From Haematobia irritans (lineage: Eukaryota > Arthropoda > Insecta > Diptera > Muscidae), in NCBI RefSeq assembly GCF_050003625.1, contig NC_134400.1, positions 227,456,085 to 227,520,084 on the forward strand: a DNA stretch of 64,000 nt, read 5' to 3'. The position numbers were made by a program, and so were the translations under genes. Shown here in pieces: positions 1 to 9,884 of this stretch. Below the pieces are notes generated by a model. The model made no database searches, had not been told where the DNA came from, and worked only from the letters and a program-made list of their open reading frames with translations. How positions within the stretch are numbered: position 1 is the first letter of the stretch; every line of letters starts with the position of its first letter.

Positions 1-535
1 AAAAATATATAAACACAATTCAGCAGAGCAATTAGTGGTTGCTTTGAAAATGCTTGTATGTTGTTTCGGAAAACAGTTCTTGAATGAAAGCAGTCGTTTT
101 GGGTATGCGCTTGCATGTTAAAACGCCTTCTCCAAAAAATTGATATGCTTAAGTGTAACTATTATTTAATTTGAATATTAAAATGTGTATTCGGTGAAAA
201 TAGAGTGACAAAGAGAATAGACATTTGAAAACATTATAATGTGTTTTTGTCTTTAGATCAGCGTTTTATGTATGTGTTTGCTTCCCAACATCGGCATCAG
301 ATTTTCTTTTTGAGGCGTAAAACAAATCGATATACCTGGGGAGTAAGTCAAAGTACACAAAGGAAATTAAAACAAGCTATAACGACAGGGCGATCTATTC
401 TTTTTAGAGGTTACAACAATGGTGGATACATTTTATATAAACAAGGTATAAATGAAATTAAGAACAAAATTATTCATTAGAATGTTCATATTCATTGGTG
501 TTTCTAAATACGACACTGCAATCAAAATGCCAGTA
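1..535. repeat. Dispersed repeat flank, no gene seen
   Basis: AT-rich sequence related to about 22600-22960 (shared stretches around the Cys/Tyr-rich reading near 240-300 and the text before it). A short open frame at 241-480 has no recognisable domain and its counterpart near 22750 is broken, so I do not call a gene. Confidence 0.4.
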
Positions 536-588
536 AAAACAAGTAAGGAAAGTCTAAAGTCGGGCGGGGCCGACTATATTATACCCTG

Positions 589-1570
589 CACCCTCACAAA
601 AAATCGCTTCTGTACCATATACTCCCAAACATATTTTGCTTCAAGCATATACAATTTTTGGGTATTGCCCAAACATTTATATGTTTGATCTCTTCCAATA
701 TATAATATGTTTGAAAGCATATTGGTCTAAACAATATATGTTTGGGTAGTCTAAGTTCCAAACATTTTGTATTTTTGCATCCAAATTCAATAATGTTGTC
801 TTCCAAAAAACAATATGTTATTATGTGAACATATAATATGTTTGGAAGCATTTTGCACCCAAAAATATTATATGCTTAAAAAAATTCTCCCAAACAATAT
901 TGTGCTCAAAATTTTATTTATTTATTTATATATTTACAATCATAATGAATTATGAAAATAAACAGGTAATATAGGTGCTAACAACATAGGTTTTCGACCT
1001 GAATGCTCAAAATTTTGTTTCTGCCTAATTGTATATTCCCTCACATCTTTCTCACTTCCACGAGATTTTTTAGTTCTTAGCACCTTTTTCTGTGATACAA
1101 ACATTTTTCTGCGATACAAAATCATTCAATTTTATGATTTTTTTATTTTAATTTTACCTTTTGCCGGACGGGGATTCGAACAGCGGACCACACAGTTTGT
1201 AAGTATCAAAGAAGTAGCTGATCAATTGCCCAAGGAAAAATAAAATGTTAATTTTGTAATAACAAGCAACAACCACCAACTTAATTCAATATCGCTCCCT
1301 GTTAAATAGCGCTCCAAGCTACTAAACACATATATGTTTATAGGCTATTTCTAAATTAATATATGTTTGCATCCAAGCATATTATATTTACAAACATTTT
1401 ATGTCCCAAACATAATATGTTCTAACATATTAACATATATGTCCCAAACATGTTATGCTAGTTTATGAACATTATATGCTTGCACTCAAAAATATTGTGT
1501 TTAAAAATGTGTGTTCCAAACATATAATGTTTATAGCCAAACATATGAAAAACAGTCTTTTTCATCCGTG
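589..1570 (+). mobile_element. Family A MITE-like element, copy 1 (tRNA-like core)
   Basis: Begins CACCCTCACAAAAAATCGC and ends TTTTTCATCCGTG, the same termini as the complete copy at 60953-61928 and the inverted copy at 23225-23789. It is rich in AAACATAT motifs. Its middle (about 1155-1205, minus strand) carries a tRNA-like module with a box-B type GTTCGAATCC. It sits inside the outer B repeat: B sequence (TGCACAACTTTGTA) resumes directly after it, and TG is present on both sides. No open reading frame of note. Probably non-autonomous. Confidence 0.65.
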
Positions 1571-1749
1571 TGCACAACTTTGTACAATATATTTATAATA
1601 TTAAATTGAACCGACGGGCTTTTTGGGCAGCAAATAAATCAATGACTTCTTCAGTCGGCACATTTATTCGGCGATGAACCGACATTAATGCCAATCCTTT
1701 GAGTCTACTCTCGCTAGTCGAATTTCTAAGATACGTCTTTAATCTCTTC

Positions 1750-2429
1750 CATGGCTGAATAAGGAGGTTGAATCACGATAACAAAAACAACAAATTTCAA
1801 TATGTTGTTTACAATTTTAAGAAGTCAAAATCAGCTGATAAAAGAATCGTATGGCATTGGCCAAGGCATATTAAAGAGGTAAAGTCATGCAATCAGGTGA
1901 CTAATATCGATATTCATATTGTCAAATGCTTTGTTTACGTTTAGTAGGTTTGTTTACATTCTTTGTGTACATAAATATTACAATACAACAACACTACACA
2001 TACAAAAAATGTCAACTTACCAACTCAACTAGTGACCTGCCATTTTAGTTTGACTTTCTAAATATCATGGGGTGTACACACGTTTGCTCGTGACTTTACC
2101 TTTAATTAATATGCCTTGGGCATTGGCAAAAGTGGCAATTATTTATTCCTTCAATTGTCCTGAAAAAATAATTCAAATCCAGAGATGCAGTTTAAAAACT
2201 GATGTGCGTGGTATTTTGGGTCTGGAATATGTTATCAAGATACTCCAGTCATCTTTGAACAATTCTCCAGCTATGAATGCGCTAGTTTGTTTGAGATGCA
2301 TTTGCTATGCAGTGTCATTTGGAGAGCTGCAATCACCATAAACATATGATTTTGACATCTTAAAATTTGGTCGAAATAAAAAAATTGTACTCATATGGCC
2401 CCATTATTTAACCTTCTTGTTAAGCCATG
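1750..2429. mobile_element. TIR element family C, copy 1
   Basis: Starts CATGGCTGAATAAGGAGGTT and ends in its near inverse (ACCTTCTTGTTAAGCCATG). It is flanked by AATCTCTTC on both sides (1741-1749 and 2430-2438), inside the hAT coding fragment. Two other copies lie at 39727-40128 and 58296-58877 in the opposite orientation. Compared with those, this copy lacks about 190 bp carrying a small ORF. It retains the reading GILGLEYVIKILQSSLNNS on the plus strand. CA...TG termini and an 8-9-bp duplication fit P-element-like or hAT-like DNA transposons; the superfamily is not settled. Confidence 0.72.
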
Positions 2430-2478
2430 AATCTCTTCATTGTTAAAAATGAACGTTCGGATGAGCACGTAGTAACTG

Positions 2479-3805
2479 CAGGGATGGAAAATGCAGTACT
2501 ATAGTACTTTTTTCAAAACTTTTTCACCCCGGTCAGTAACGTAGTACCCCCGTGAATGATTTAGTACCTTTTGTGTAGACATTTTTGAGTCGATATCAGA
2601 TTTATGGTACAATAGCTTTGACAAAATATTTTAATATTTTGAGAAAGTCTTTATCAACCTTATTTGCTAATAGTCTTTTACAAATATGGCAAAACAGACA
2701 TGTTCATGTGGGAAGAAAATCTCGATTTTGTAAAAGACATAGTCAAAAACAAGATTTTATTGAACTTCAAGAATGTTTTAGTCGAAAAAAGAATGCGGTT
2801 CTACACAGTCTTACACAAGTGTACATACGGTTTAAGAAATTGTATTTTCTTTAATTAATAAAATATAATAAAATATGGATATATATGCTTTAGATTTTGT
2901 AAATTAATTTGAAAAACAAAGTATTTGTAAATTTTTAAGAAGATTTTTTAGTCTGGATTATAAACAACAACAAGAAACATCTTTAGTTATAAGGTAAAAA
3001 CCTCAAGGGTATGTAAACTTATGTGAGACTGTGTATATTATCGATTTTTTGTTTCGGTGGAAAATGTTGTCAAAATTTTATTTCTATATAGAATTTTTGC
3101 AAAATTTTATTTTTATAGAAAATTTTGTCAACATTTTATTTCAATTGAAAATTTTGTAAAAATTTTATTTCTATAGGAAATTTTTGCAAAATTTTATTTC
3201 TATAGAAAAAATTTTGCAAAATTTTTTTCTATAGAATTTTTTTGCAAAATTATTTCGGCATAAGCCGGCTATCATACAAAACCTTTTTTCGGAGTGTTCA
3301 AGTGTGGTTCATTGGGTTTAATGAACTGCCTGAATTTATTCTAATAATTGGTTGATAGTTTTGCTGCAAATAGAGGATGCTGATAAGGAATGTGGTAATT
3401 CCGAAACCATCCAACCATCTTGCAGTCTATAGGTCTTTGCCCAAATAAATTTGACAAACATTATTTTCCTCTGTTGGTTAAACTACACTTGTAGTTTAGT
3501 CAATGTATGGTTTTAAGCTGCAACAAAAAAACAACAATGCTTAAAGATCAAAACCAACAATAACAAAACAAAACGAATGTAAAATTTTATTTCTATAGAA
3601 AATTTTTGCAAAATTTTATTTATATAGAAAATTTTGTCAAAATTTTATTTTCTTTAAAATTTTGTCAAAATTTTATTTTCTTTAAAATTCAGTCTCTTGA
3701 CAATAATATTCAAGTGAAATTTTTGTTGAAATTTAGTAACAAGTACCTTTCCGATCAAAAAATACCTTTTTTGTACTTTCTTAAAAATTGTATTTTCCAT
3801 CCCTG
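2479..3805. mobile_element. hAT-type non-autonomous element H
   Basis: Termini CAGGGATGGAAAATGCAGTA and its inverse (ATTTTCCATCCCTG). A perfect 8-bp target duplication, AGTAACTG, lies at 2471-2478 and 3806-3813. CAG termini plus an 8-bp duplication are diagnostic of hAT elements. The inside carries an AAAATTTTATTTCTATAG minisatellite (3060-3250 and 3578-3690) and a dispersed module (3260-3560) found again inverted at 33230-33530. No transposase frame. Confidence 0.75.
3060..3690. repeat. 28-29-bp palindromic minisatellite, two blocks
   Basis: Degenerate tandem units of the form ATTTCTATAGAAAATTTTG, about 28-29 bp each, at 3060-3250 and 3578-3690. The same unit recurs near 11720-11860, at 60735-60780 and as a long array at 62540-63160. 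Confidence 0.7.
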
Positions 3806-3880
3806 AGTAACTGGTAAAGTGACCAAAATTTTTAAAATATGCACGTTTGGAAATATCTCTTTATTGCTTCCATCGCTAAA

Positions 3881-4357
3881 TTAGGCAGGTTCTTTTCGCA
3901 GATTTTGCTCCATTTCATTTACACACGTATGTTTGGCTGTTTCGTTGTTGTTCTATGGCCAAACAAAGCGAGTCATGTTCACAAAAGGAACAACAAACAC
4001 ACATAAAAAGCAGAAATACATTTTCCAAAAATGAAATTTGTGGTGCGAGAACAAAAACAATTTGTTTTTTTCGACCGTCATTTGACGTGCTTTTCAACTA
4101 GTATTTTATGATTTGTGCAAGTTTTATAGGTAAGCGTTTTTCAAAATAAAACCTCCAGATTTTCTTCAACATCTTCGATAAGATTTTTCTATGCAGCTAA
4201 AAATATATATTTATTTATATAAAAATATTCATTCATTTCGGGGGGGGGGGGGTTTGATCCCCCTCATCTCCCCTGAATACGGCCTTGTATTTATATGCTT
4301 GAAGCAAAATATGTTTGGGAGTATATGTTACAGAGGCGATTTTTTGTGAGGGTGTAG
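3881..4357. repeat. Repeat remnant ending in a family A terminus
   Basis: No gene seen. It holds a run of about 13 G near 4240 and ends with an inverted family A terminus (about 4292-4357, reading TGTTACAGAGGCGATTTTTT) that abuts the resumed outer B repeat (TAGATCT). Confidence 0.5.
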
Positions 4358-5949
4358 ATCTGAATTTTCGATACCATATCACATCCGTCAAATGTGTTGG
4401 GTGCTATATATAAAGGTTTGTCCCAAATACATACATTTAAATATCACTCGATTTGGACAGAATTTGATAGACTTTTACAAAATCTATAGACTCAAAATTT
4501 AAGTTGGCTAATGCACTAGGGTGGAACACAATTTTAGTAAAAAACAAGTAAGGAAAGTCTAAAGTCGGGCGGGGCCGACTATATTATACCCTGCACCACT
4601 TTGTAGATCTAAATGTTCGATACCATATCACATCCGTCAAATGTGTTGGGTGCTATATATAAAGGTTTGTCCCAAATACATACATTTAAATATCACTCGA
4701 TTTGGACAGAATTTGATAGACTTTTACAAAACCTATACACAGAAAAAAAGTGTCTTGTAAATTTAAGGACCATTTTGACTTCCACATAGTTCGACAAATT
4801 TACTGTAATATAGTTCATTTTTCGTAACCACAACGAAAATTAACTAAAAAGCTAAAGAAAAACTTATAAAAATTCAGTAAATGTTTTTTAGTTCACTAAC
4901 TACGAAATGGGAAGGATTTTTCCTTAAATAAATTTCCAACACAGTAGTTAATGCATCGTTGATTCTATTATAAAAATACATGGGCAATATAAAAATCTTA
5001 CTACGAAATGTAGACAATTTACTAAGAAAAAATTTTGTATGGAAAAAAATTTTTGTAGTAAAAATTAACTTAACGACATTACCGATTCGTATGATGGCTA
5101 CCTACAGATTATTTCCCTTTTTATTATAAGTTGGAGTGTTTTTCCTCACATTGAAAATTGTAGATAAAGTAGAATAAAAAGTAGTTAATATAATCCTTGC
5201 CGGGTGTATATCATTTTTTATAGATTCCTCATAGATTTGGTATATATTTTACCTTAACTTATAGATAGAATTCAAACTAATCAATAAACGTGCTACTGGA
5301 AAATGTGAGTGCATCATGTGAGGGAGTTTTTAAGAGACATTTTGTGTATATCTCGTATGATTGTTTGTGTTTGTTATTGCGTCATTTATGCTGTTGTTGG
5401 TTGTTTTGATTCTAGAGACAATGAAATGTTCCTTGTGTGTTGTTGGTATCTTTTGTGGTGAGAGTTGTTTTCTTGCAATAGCGAGATCAGAAAGGGATCG
5501 TGTGTGTGTGTGTGTGGAGTTGTTTTTCTTTACGGAGTTGTTTTTCTTTATGGCTATTTGTGTCTTTGAGTTTTATTGTTGCATTCAGTTATGTTGATGC
5601 ATTTATGAAGTGCACACGTGGTTTTAATTTTGCAAAATTGTACGTGAGGTATTGGTGATTATTAATGAAAATACATTTATTTCGAAACATTTTATAAACT
5701 GAGAAGTGAATGATGTGATGTTAGAGTAATCAGAAACGCTTTTTATTGATAAAAAACAAATAACAGATTAAGGAACTGTATATTTCTGTTAATAGTTTAA
5801 AATTAGTGCGGATTTTTAATTGATTTACATAAAAAATATACAACATGAGTGGTAATAGGATGATCTATATTTATTCTACATCTGGATCACAGGTTGGAGA
5901 TGCAACCATGTTTTTGAATCTATATTTTTTATGTTACAGCAATTCCTAC

Positions 5950-6169
5950 AGGTGAGTACTAAGTTCGAGTTTATACGCTAAAAATAAAAATAAATTACTA
6001 AGAAAAGTGTAAAATTGTACGTCTTCCGATACAAATTTAAATATAACTTGATGGAGAATAGCCCAAACCAAGTTTTTTATAAAGATTATTTTTTTATAAT
6101 GGATTATTAAAGAAAACGTATCATGAAAATTGCGATTTTAGCCTCTAAACTCGAACTTAATATCCACCT
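5950..6169. mobile_element. Family F MITE inside E1
   Basis: About 220 bp with inverted ends AGGTGAGTACTAAGTTCGAG and (inverted) AGGTGGATATTAAGTTCGAG. The same element is at the matching place in E2 (about 20015-20240), so it belongs to the E ancestor. Relatives: 12941-13157, 22120-22260, 23040-23160, 24650-24700 and 60010-60200. The first bases form a consensus splice donor (AG|GTGAGT). Confidence 0.6.
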
Positions 6170-6282
6170 TAAATAAAGGGTGATTTGTTAAGAGCTTGAT
6201 AACTTTTTTTTTAAAAAAAACGCATAAAATTTGCAAAATCTCATCGGTTCTTTATTTGAAACGTTAGATTGGTCCATGACAT

Positions 6283-7073
6283 TTACTTTTTGAAGATAAT
6301 TTCATTTAAATGTTGACCGCGGCTGCGTCTTAGGTGGTCCATTCGGAAAGTCCAATTTTGGGCAACTTTTTCGAGCATTTCGGCCGGAATAGCCCGAATT
6401 TCTTCGGAAATGTTGTCTTCCAAAGCTGGAATAGTTGCTGGCTTATTTCTGTAGACTTTAGACTTGACGTAGCCCCACAAAAAATAGTCTAAAGGTTAAA
6501 GTGGTTAAAGTGGCAGCCCGATTAAGATTCAGGCTCACTTAGACTATTCAGTCCATTGTGATAGTCTAAAGGCGTCAAATCGCATGATCTTGGTGGCCAA
6601 CTTACCGGTCCATTTCTTGAGATGAATTGTTCTCCGAAGTTTTCCCTCAAAATGGCCATAGAATCGCGAGCTGTGTGGCATGTAGCGCCATCTTGTTGAA
6701 ACCACATGTCAACCAAGTTCAGTTCTTCCATTTTTGGCAACAAAAAGTTTGTTAGCATCGAACGATAGCGATCGCCATTCACCGTAACGTTGCGTCCAAC
6801 AGCATCTTTGAAAAAATACGGTCCAATGATTCCACCAGCGTACAAACCACACCAAACAGTGCATTTTTCGGGATGCATGGGCAGTTCTTGAACGGCTTCT
6901 GGTTGCTCTTCACTCCAAATGCGGCAATTTTGCTTATTTACGTAGCCATTCAACCAGAAATGAGCCTCATCGCTGAACAAAATTTGTCGATAAAAAAGCG
7001 GATTTTCTGCCAACTTTTCTAGGGCCCATTCACTGAAAATTCGACGTTGTGGCTCGTTAGTAAGTCTATTCAT
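6283..7073 (-). pseudogene. Tc1/mariner-like transposase, N-terminal domain deleted, SINE-interrupted
   Basis: Translation starts MNRLTNE and jumps directly to PQRRIFSEWALEKL, so the N-terminal helix-turn-helix DNA-binding region is missing by an in-frame deletion. The catalytic region follows: FSDEAHFWLNGYVNKQN, then WFQQDGATCHTA (second Asp), then WPPRSCDLTPLDY (third acidic position is Asp), and a C-terminus ending HLNEIIFKK. A 66-bp SINE piece with an 11-bp target duplication splits the frame near the third Asp, replacing FLWGYVKSK with a run to a stop. Family members are usually about 340 aa; this cannot act alone. Confidence 0.85.
6485..6572 (-). mobile_element. 5'-truncated SINE tail inserted in transposase
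   Basis: A 66-bp insert (6496-6561) is bounded by an 11-bp direct repeat TAGTCTAAAGG (6485-6495 and 6562-6572) absent as a duplicate in copies 2 and 3. On the minus strand it matches the 3' end of the SINE-like repeat at 51505-51820 (ATGGACTGAATAGTCTAAGT, CGGGCTGCCACTT) and ends in a short TTAAAGTGG-type tail duplication. Truncation at the 5' end with a target duplication is the signature of LINE-mediated retrotransposition. Confidence 0.75.
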
Positions 7074-7199
7074 GATGAAATGTCAAAGCATACTGAGCAT
7101 CTTTCTCTTTGACACCATGTCTGAAATCCCACGTGATCTGTCAAATACTAATGCATGAAAATCCTAACCTCAAAAGAATCACCCTTTACTAAATGCTAT

Positions 7200-7629
7200 A
7201 CTGACAATTGGAAATTATGTCTATTTTTTTTTTCATTTTTTATTTCAAATATATTCTGAGAATAATTTCAAAAACGTCCCATTAGTCCATGGATATGATT
7301 TCAATAATGTACCAACTGGATGGATTTGTCAATGTGGTAAGTTTTCTATAAACGGTATTTTGTCCGTTTTTAATAAAACTAAAATTTAAATTTATTAAAA
7401 ATTATTATTTTCACTTGCAGGTAAACAGGTCTTGCAATGGTATTTTTTTGAATATTCTTACTGTTTAATGCTAATTAAGCTGATATCCTTATTGGCTCTA
7501 GGAAACACTCTTGAAACCCGTAAGTTAAAAATCAATATGAACGATAGAATTTGATAATATTTTTCTTATATTTTGTATAACTTTGCAATTTCAGATGCTT
7601 ATAAGACAAATCCGCCCAACAAAAGTTAG
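7200..7629 (+). CDS. Candidate spliced gene carried by element E (3' exons, microexons)
   Basis: Three introns of normal fly size can be read: 7337-7420, 7440-7501 and 7520-7594. Their donors are GTAAGT, GTATTT and GTAAGT; their acceptors are TTGCAG, CTCTAG and TTTCAG. They bound exons of 19 nt (7421-7439) and 18 nt (7502-7519) and a last exon from 7595 to a TAG at 7627-7629. Spliced, the tail reads ...NGNTLETHAYKTNPPNKS. All six splice sites survive in the inverted copy E2 (tail NGNTLENHAYKPKPPNKS). The 5' exons are uncertain: the frame that fits the microexons has a stop in the upstream exon of E1 (CATTAG) but not of E2 (CATTTG). I do not recognise the product. It could be the element's own gene or a captured host fragment, and this copy is probably dead. 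Confidence 0.4.
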
Positions 7630-8489
7630 CCAAAATCGATGAAATTGGACAATTCAATATATCTTTCATCTGGATAGAAAACATGGAAATTTAAATTAAT
7701 TAGTTTAGTCCTAATAACGTAGAATATTACTCTTTTGAAGAAGCAATTACTAACTACCGACAAGTAACTGCATCCAACGTACTAATAAAAATATTTCCTT
7801 TATTGTATATCATAAACCATAGTTTTGTGTAATATAATAATAATTTTTTGGAATTAAATACTGGTGGTTATAGAAAATTGACTTGTTTTGTACGAAAAAT
7901 TTATTAGTTGTATACAGGCTTGTTGTACCTTTGATTCCTCAATTTCTCTACTTTTTTGAAAATTATACCGACAAACAGTTTATTTCAAACCAATTTCTTA
8001 ATACAGGTTTCCCAAAAAATTGTTCATTTTTCCGGATAGCAGGAATATTTTGAATGAGTTTAACTATATTCTTCCCACAGCATAGTAATAATGAACTAAA
8101 ATACGATGCAATACATGAACTAATTTATAAGAAAATCATGAACTTATCTAGATGAAAAAAATCTTTGGCGCCAAATCATGGTCATTCTTACTATGGGTTA
8201 GTTCATTTTTCATAAAAAATAGTAAACTTTTTTTTCGGTGTAGACTCAAAATTTAAATTGGCTAATGTACTAGGGTGGAACATAATTTTATTAAAAAATA
8301 TGGGAAGCATTTAAATCTGAAGCAATTTTAAGAAACTTCGCAAAAGTTTATTTATGATTTATCGCTCGATATATATGTATTAGAAGTTTAGGAAAATTAG
8401 AGTCATTTTTACATCTTTCGACTAAGCAGTGGCGATTTAACAAGGAAAATTTTGGCATTTTGGCCATTTTTGTCGAAATCAGAATAACA

Positions 8490-9140
8490 TATATATGGGA
8501 GCTATATCTAAATCTGAACCGATTTCAATCAAATTTGGCACACATGACTATACTACCAATTGTACTCCTTGTGCAAAATTTCAAGCTAATCGGGATAAAA
8601 CTCTGGCTTCTAGGTCCATATAAGTGCATATCGGGTGAAAGATATATATGGGAGCTATATCTAAATCTGAATCGATTTCAAACAAATTTGGCACGCATAG
8701 CTGCAATGCTAAATCTACTCTCTGTGCAAAATTTCAACCAAATTGGGCCAAAACTCTTGCTTTTAGGACCATATTAGTCCATATCGAGCGAAAGATGTAT
8801 ATGGGAGCTATATCTAAATCTGAACCGATTTCAATCAAATTTTGCACACTTGACTATACTACTAATTGTACTCCTAGTGCAAAACTTCAACCAAATTCGG
8901 CCAAAAATCTGGCTTCTGGGGCCATATAAGTCCATATCGGGCGAAAGATATATATGGGAGCTATATCTAAATCTGAACCGATTTCAATCAAATTGTGCAC
9001 ACTTGACTATACGACTAAGTGTTATGTTTGTACAAAATTTCAAGCAAATCGGTATAAAACTCTAGCTGCTGGGTCCATATTAGTGCATATCGGGCGAAAT
9101 ATATATATGGGAGCTATATCTAAATCTGAACCGATTTCTT
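8490..9140 (+). repeat. 153-bp tandem units within family B
   Basis: The phrase ATATATGGGAGCTATATCTA recurs at about 8491, 8642, 8797, 8950 and 9103, that is every 151-155 bp. Each unit carries a short TATATAT run, the probable seed for the long (TA)n tract in the copy at 15069-16462. Confidence 0.8.
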
Positions 9141-9884
9141 CCAAAATCAATAGGGTTCTATTCTGACCCAAACTAGGAACATGTGCCAAATTTGAAGGCG
9201 ATTGGACTTAAATTGCGACCTAGAGTTTGATCACAAAAATGTGTTCACAGACAGACGGACGGACGGACGGACAGACGGACATGGTTATATCGACTCAGGG
9301 ACCCACCCTGAGCATTATTGCCAAAGACACCATGTGTCTATCTCGTCTCCTTCTGGGTGTTACAAACATATGCACTAACTTATAATACCCTGTTCCACAG
9401 TGTGGCGCAGGGTATAAATATGGGAAACATTTAAATCTGAAGCAATTTTAAGGCAACTTCGCAAAAGTTTATTTATGATTTATCGCTCGATATATATGTA
9501 TTAGAAGTTTAGGAAAATTAGTCATTTTTACAACTTTTCGACTAAGAAGTGGCGATTTAACAAGGAAAATGTTGGTATTTTGACCATTTTTGTCAAAATC
9601 AGAAAAACATATATATGGGAGCTTCCAAAAACAATAGGGATCTATTCTGAGCCAAAACACATACTTGTGCCAAATTTGAAGTCGATTGGTCTAAAACTGC
9701 GACCTAGTCTTTGATTACAAAAATGTGTTCACGGACAGGCGGACATCGCTATATCGGCTCAAGAGCCCACCCTGGGCATTTTTGCCAAAAACACCATATG
9801 TCAATCTCGTCTCCTTCTGGATGTTGCAAACATATGCACTAACTTATAATACCCTGTTCCACAGTGTGGCGCAGGGTATAAATA

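Larger units (their letters stand above)
1607..3880 (-). pseudogene. hAT transposase C-terminal (dimerisation) region, split by two insertions
   Basis: Minus-strand fragments join in one frame: about 3880-3814 (reads to ILKILVTLPVTT), then 2470-2430 (CSSERSFLTMKR), then 1741-1607 (LKTYLRNSTSESRLKGLAL, ending ARRFNLIL and stop). This is the conserved C-terminal hAT dimerisation motif (usually ...AERSFS.LKR.KTYLR...), of the ZMYM/52-kDa-repressor-like type. Element H (2479-3805) and element C1 (1750-2429) interrupt it, each with a target duplication, so the frame was intact when they landed. The N-terminal part of the transposase is not visible upstream. An in-frame stop near 3885 marks the upstream limit. 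Dead copy. Confidence 0.75.
6176..7186 (-). mobile_element. Tc1/mariner-like element, copy 1 (internally deleted)
   Basis: Ends AAGGGTGATTTG and its inverse (AATCACCCTT), flanked by TA on both sides (6174-6175 and 7187-7188). It is 1011 bp, of which 77 bp come from a SINE insertion. Copies 2 (13922-14854) and 3 (28597-29528) share the termini but carry a different internal deletion. Terminal sequence and TA target fit the IS630-Tc1-mariner superfamily. Confidence 0.85.
4738..8240 (+). mobile_element. TIR element family E, copy 1 (about 2.5 kb plus nested insertion)
   Basis: Terminal inverted repeats CACAGAAAAAAAGT and CACCGAAAAAAAAGT (right end inverted), with TA on both sides (4736-4737 and 8241-8242), inside the inner B repeat (CCTA|TA|GACTC). 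A second, inverted copy of nearly the same length lies at 18934-21448. This copy contains a family F MITE (5950-6169), also present in E2, and a Tc1/mariner-like copy (6176-7186), absent from E2. Without the latter it is about 2.49 kb. It carries a spliced-gene-like segment (7200-7629). The TA duplication suggests the Tc1/mariner superfamily in a broad sense. Confidence 0.7.
4542..9417 (+). repeat. Family B repeat, inner copy, split by E1
   Basis: A complete B unit nested in the outer B copy: head at 4542-4600, sequence up to 4737, element E1, then 8241-9417. The body contains about five tandem 151-155-bp units (see 8490-9140), then a GACG-rich tract (GACAGACGGACGGACGGACG near 9250) and the terminal hairpin. 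Outer B sequence resumes at 9419 exactly where it stopped at 4541. Overlapping plus-strand open frames in the tandem units are repeat artefacts. Confidence 0.65.
536..9884 (+). repeat. Outer copy of dispersed repeat family B, split by insertions
   Basis: Family B starts with a G+C-rich head (GTCGGGCGGGGCCGAC) and ends with a hairpin-forming tail (ATACCCTG ... CAGGGTAT). The outer copy can be followed through the insertions: head 536-588, a few bases at 1571-1584, 4358-4541 and 9419-9884. Pieces match in order the same parts of the inner copy (4542-9417) and the inverted copy at 15069-16462. It is interrupted by the A/hAT composite (589-4357) and by a second B copy. No coding capacity is visible. 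Superfamily not assigned; similar sequences are, as I recall, common in muscid flies. Confidence 0.6.

Noticed and set aside
2072..2341. 89-codon frame starting MYTRLLVT
   Set aside because: Lies inside element C1; only the GILGLEYVIK part is shared with C2/C3, and the upstream half results from a deletion.
5361..5597. 78-codon hydrophobic frame in E1 (also at 20638-20829 in E2)
   Set aside because: GT-rich simple sequence gives the hydrophobic reading; the frame differs between the two copies.
8460..9166. Overlapping 70-105 codon frames
   Set aside because: They follow the 153-bp B tandem units and shift with the period; no domain, and they are interrupted in other B copies.
536..9884. Family B as a Helitron
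   Set aside because: A strong terminal hairpin exists (9385-9415) but I find neither the TC start, the CTRR end nor a clean A/T target; left unclassified.
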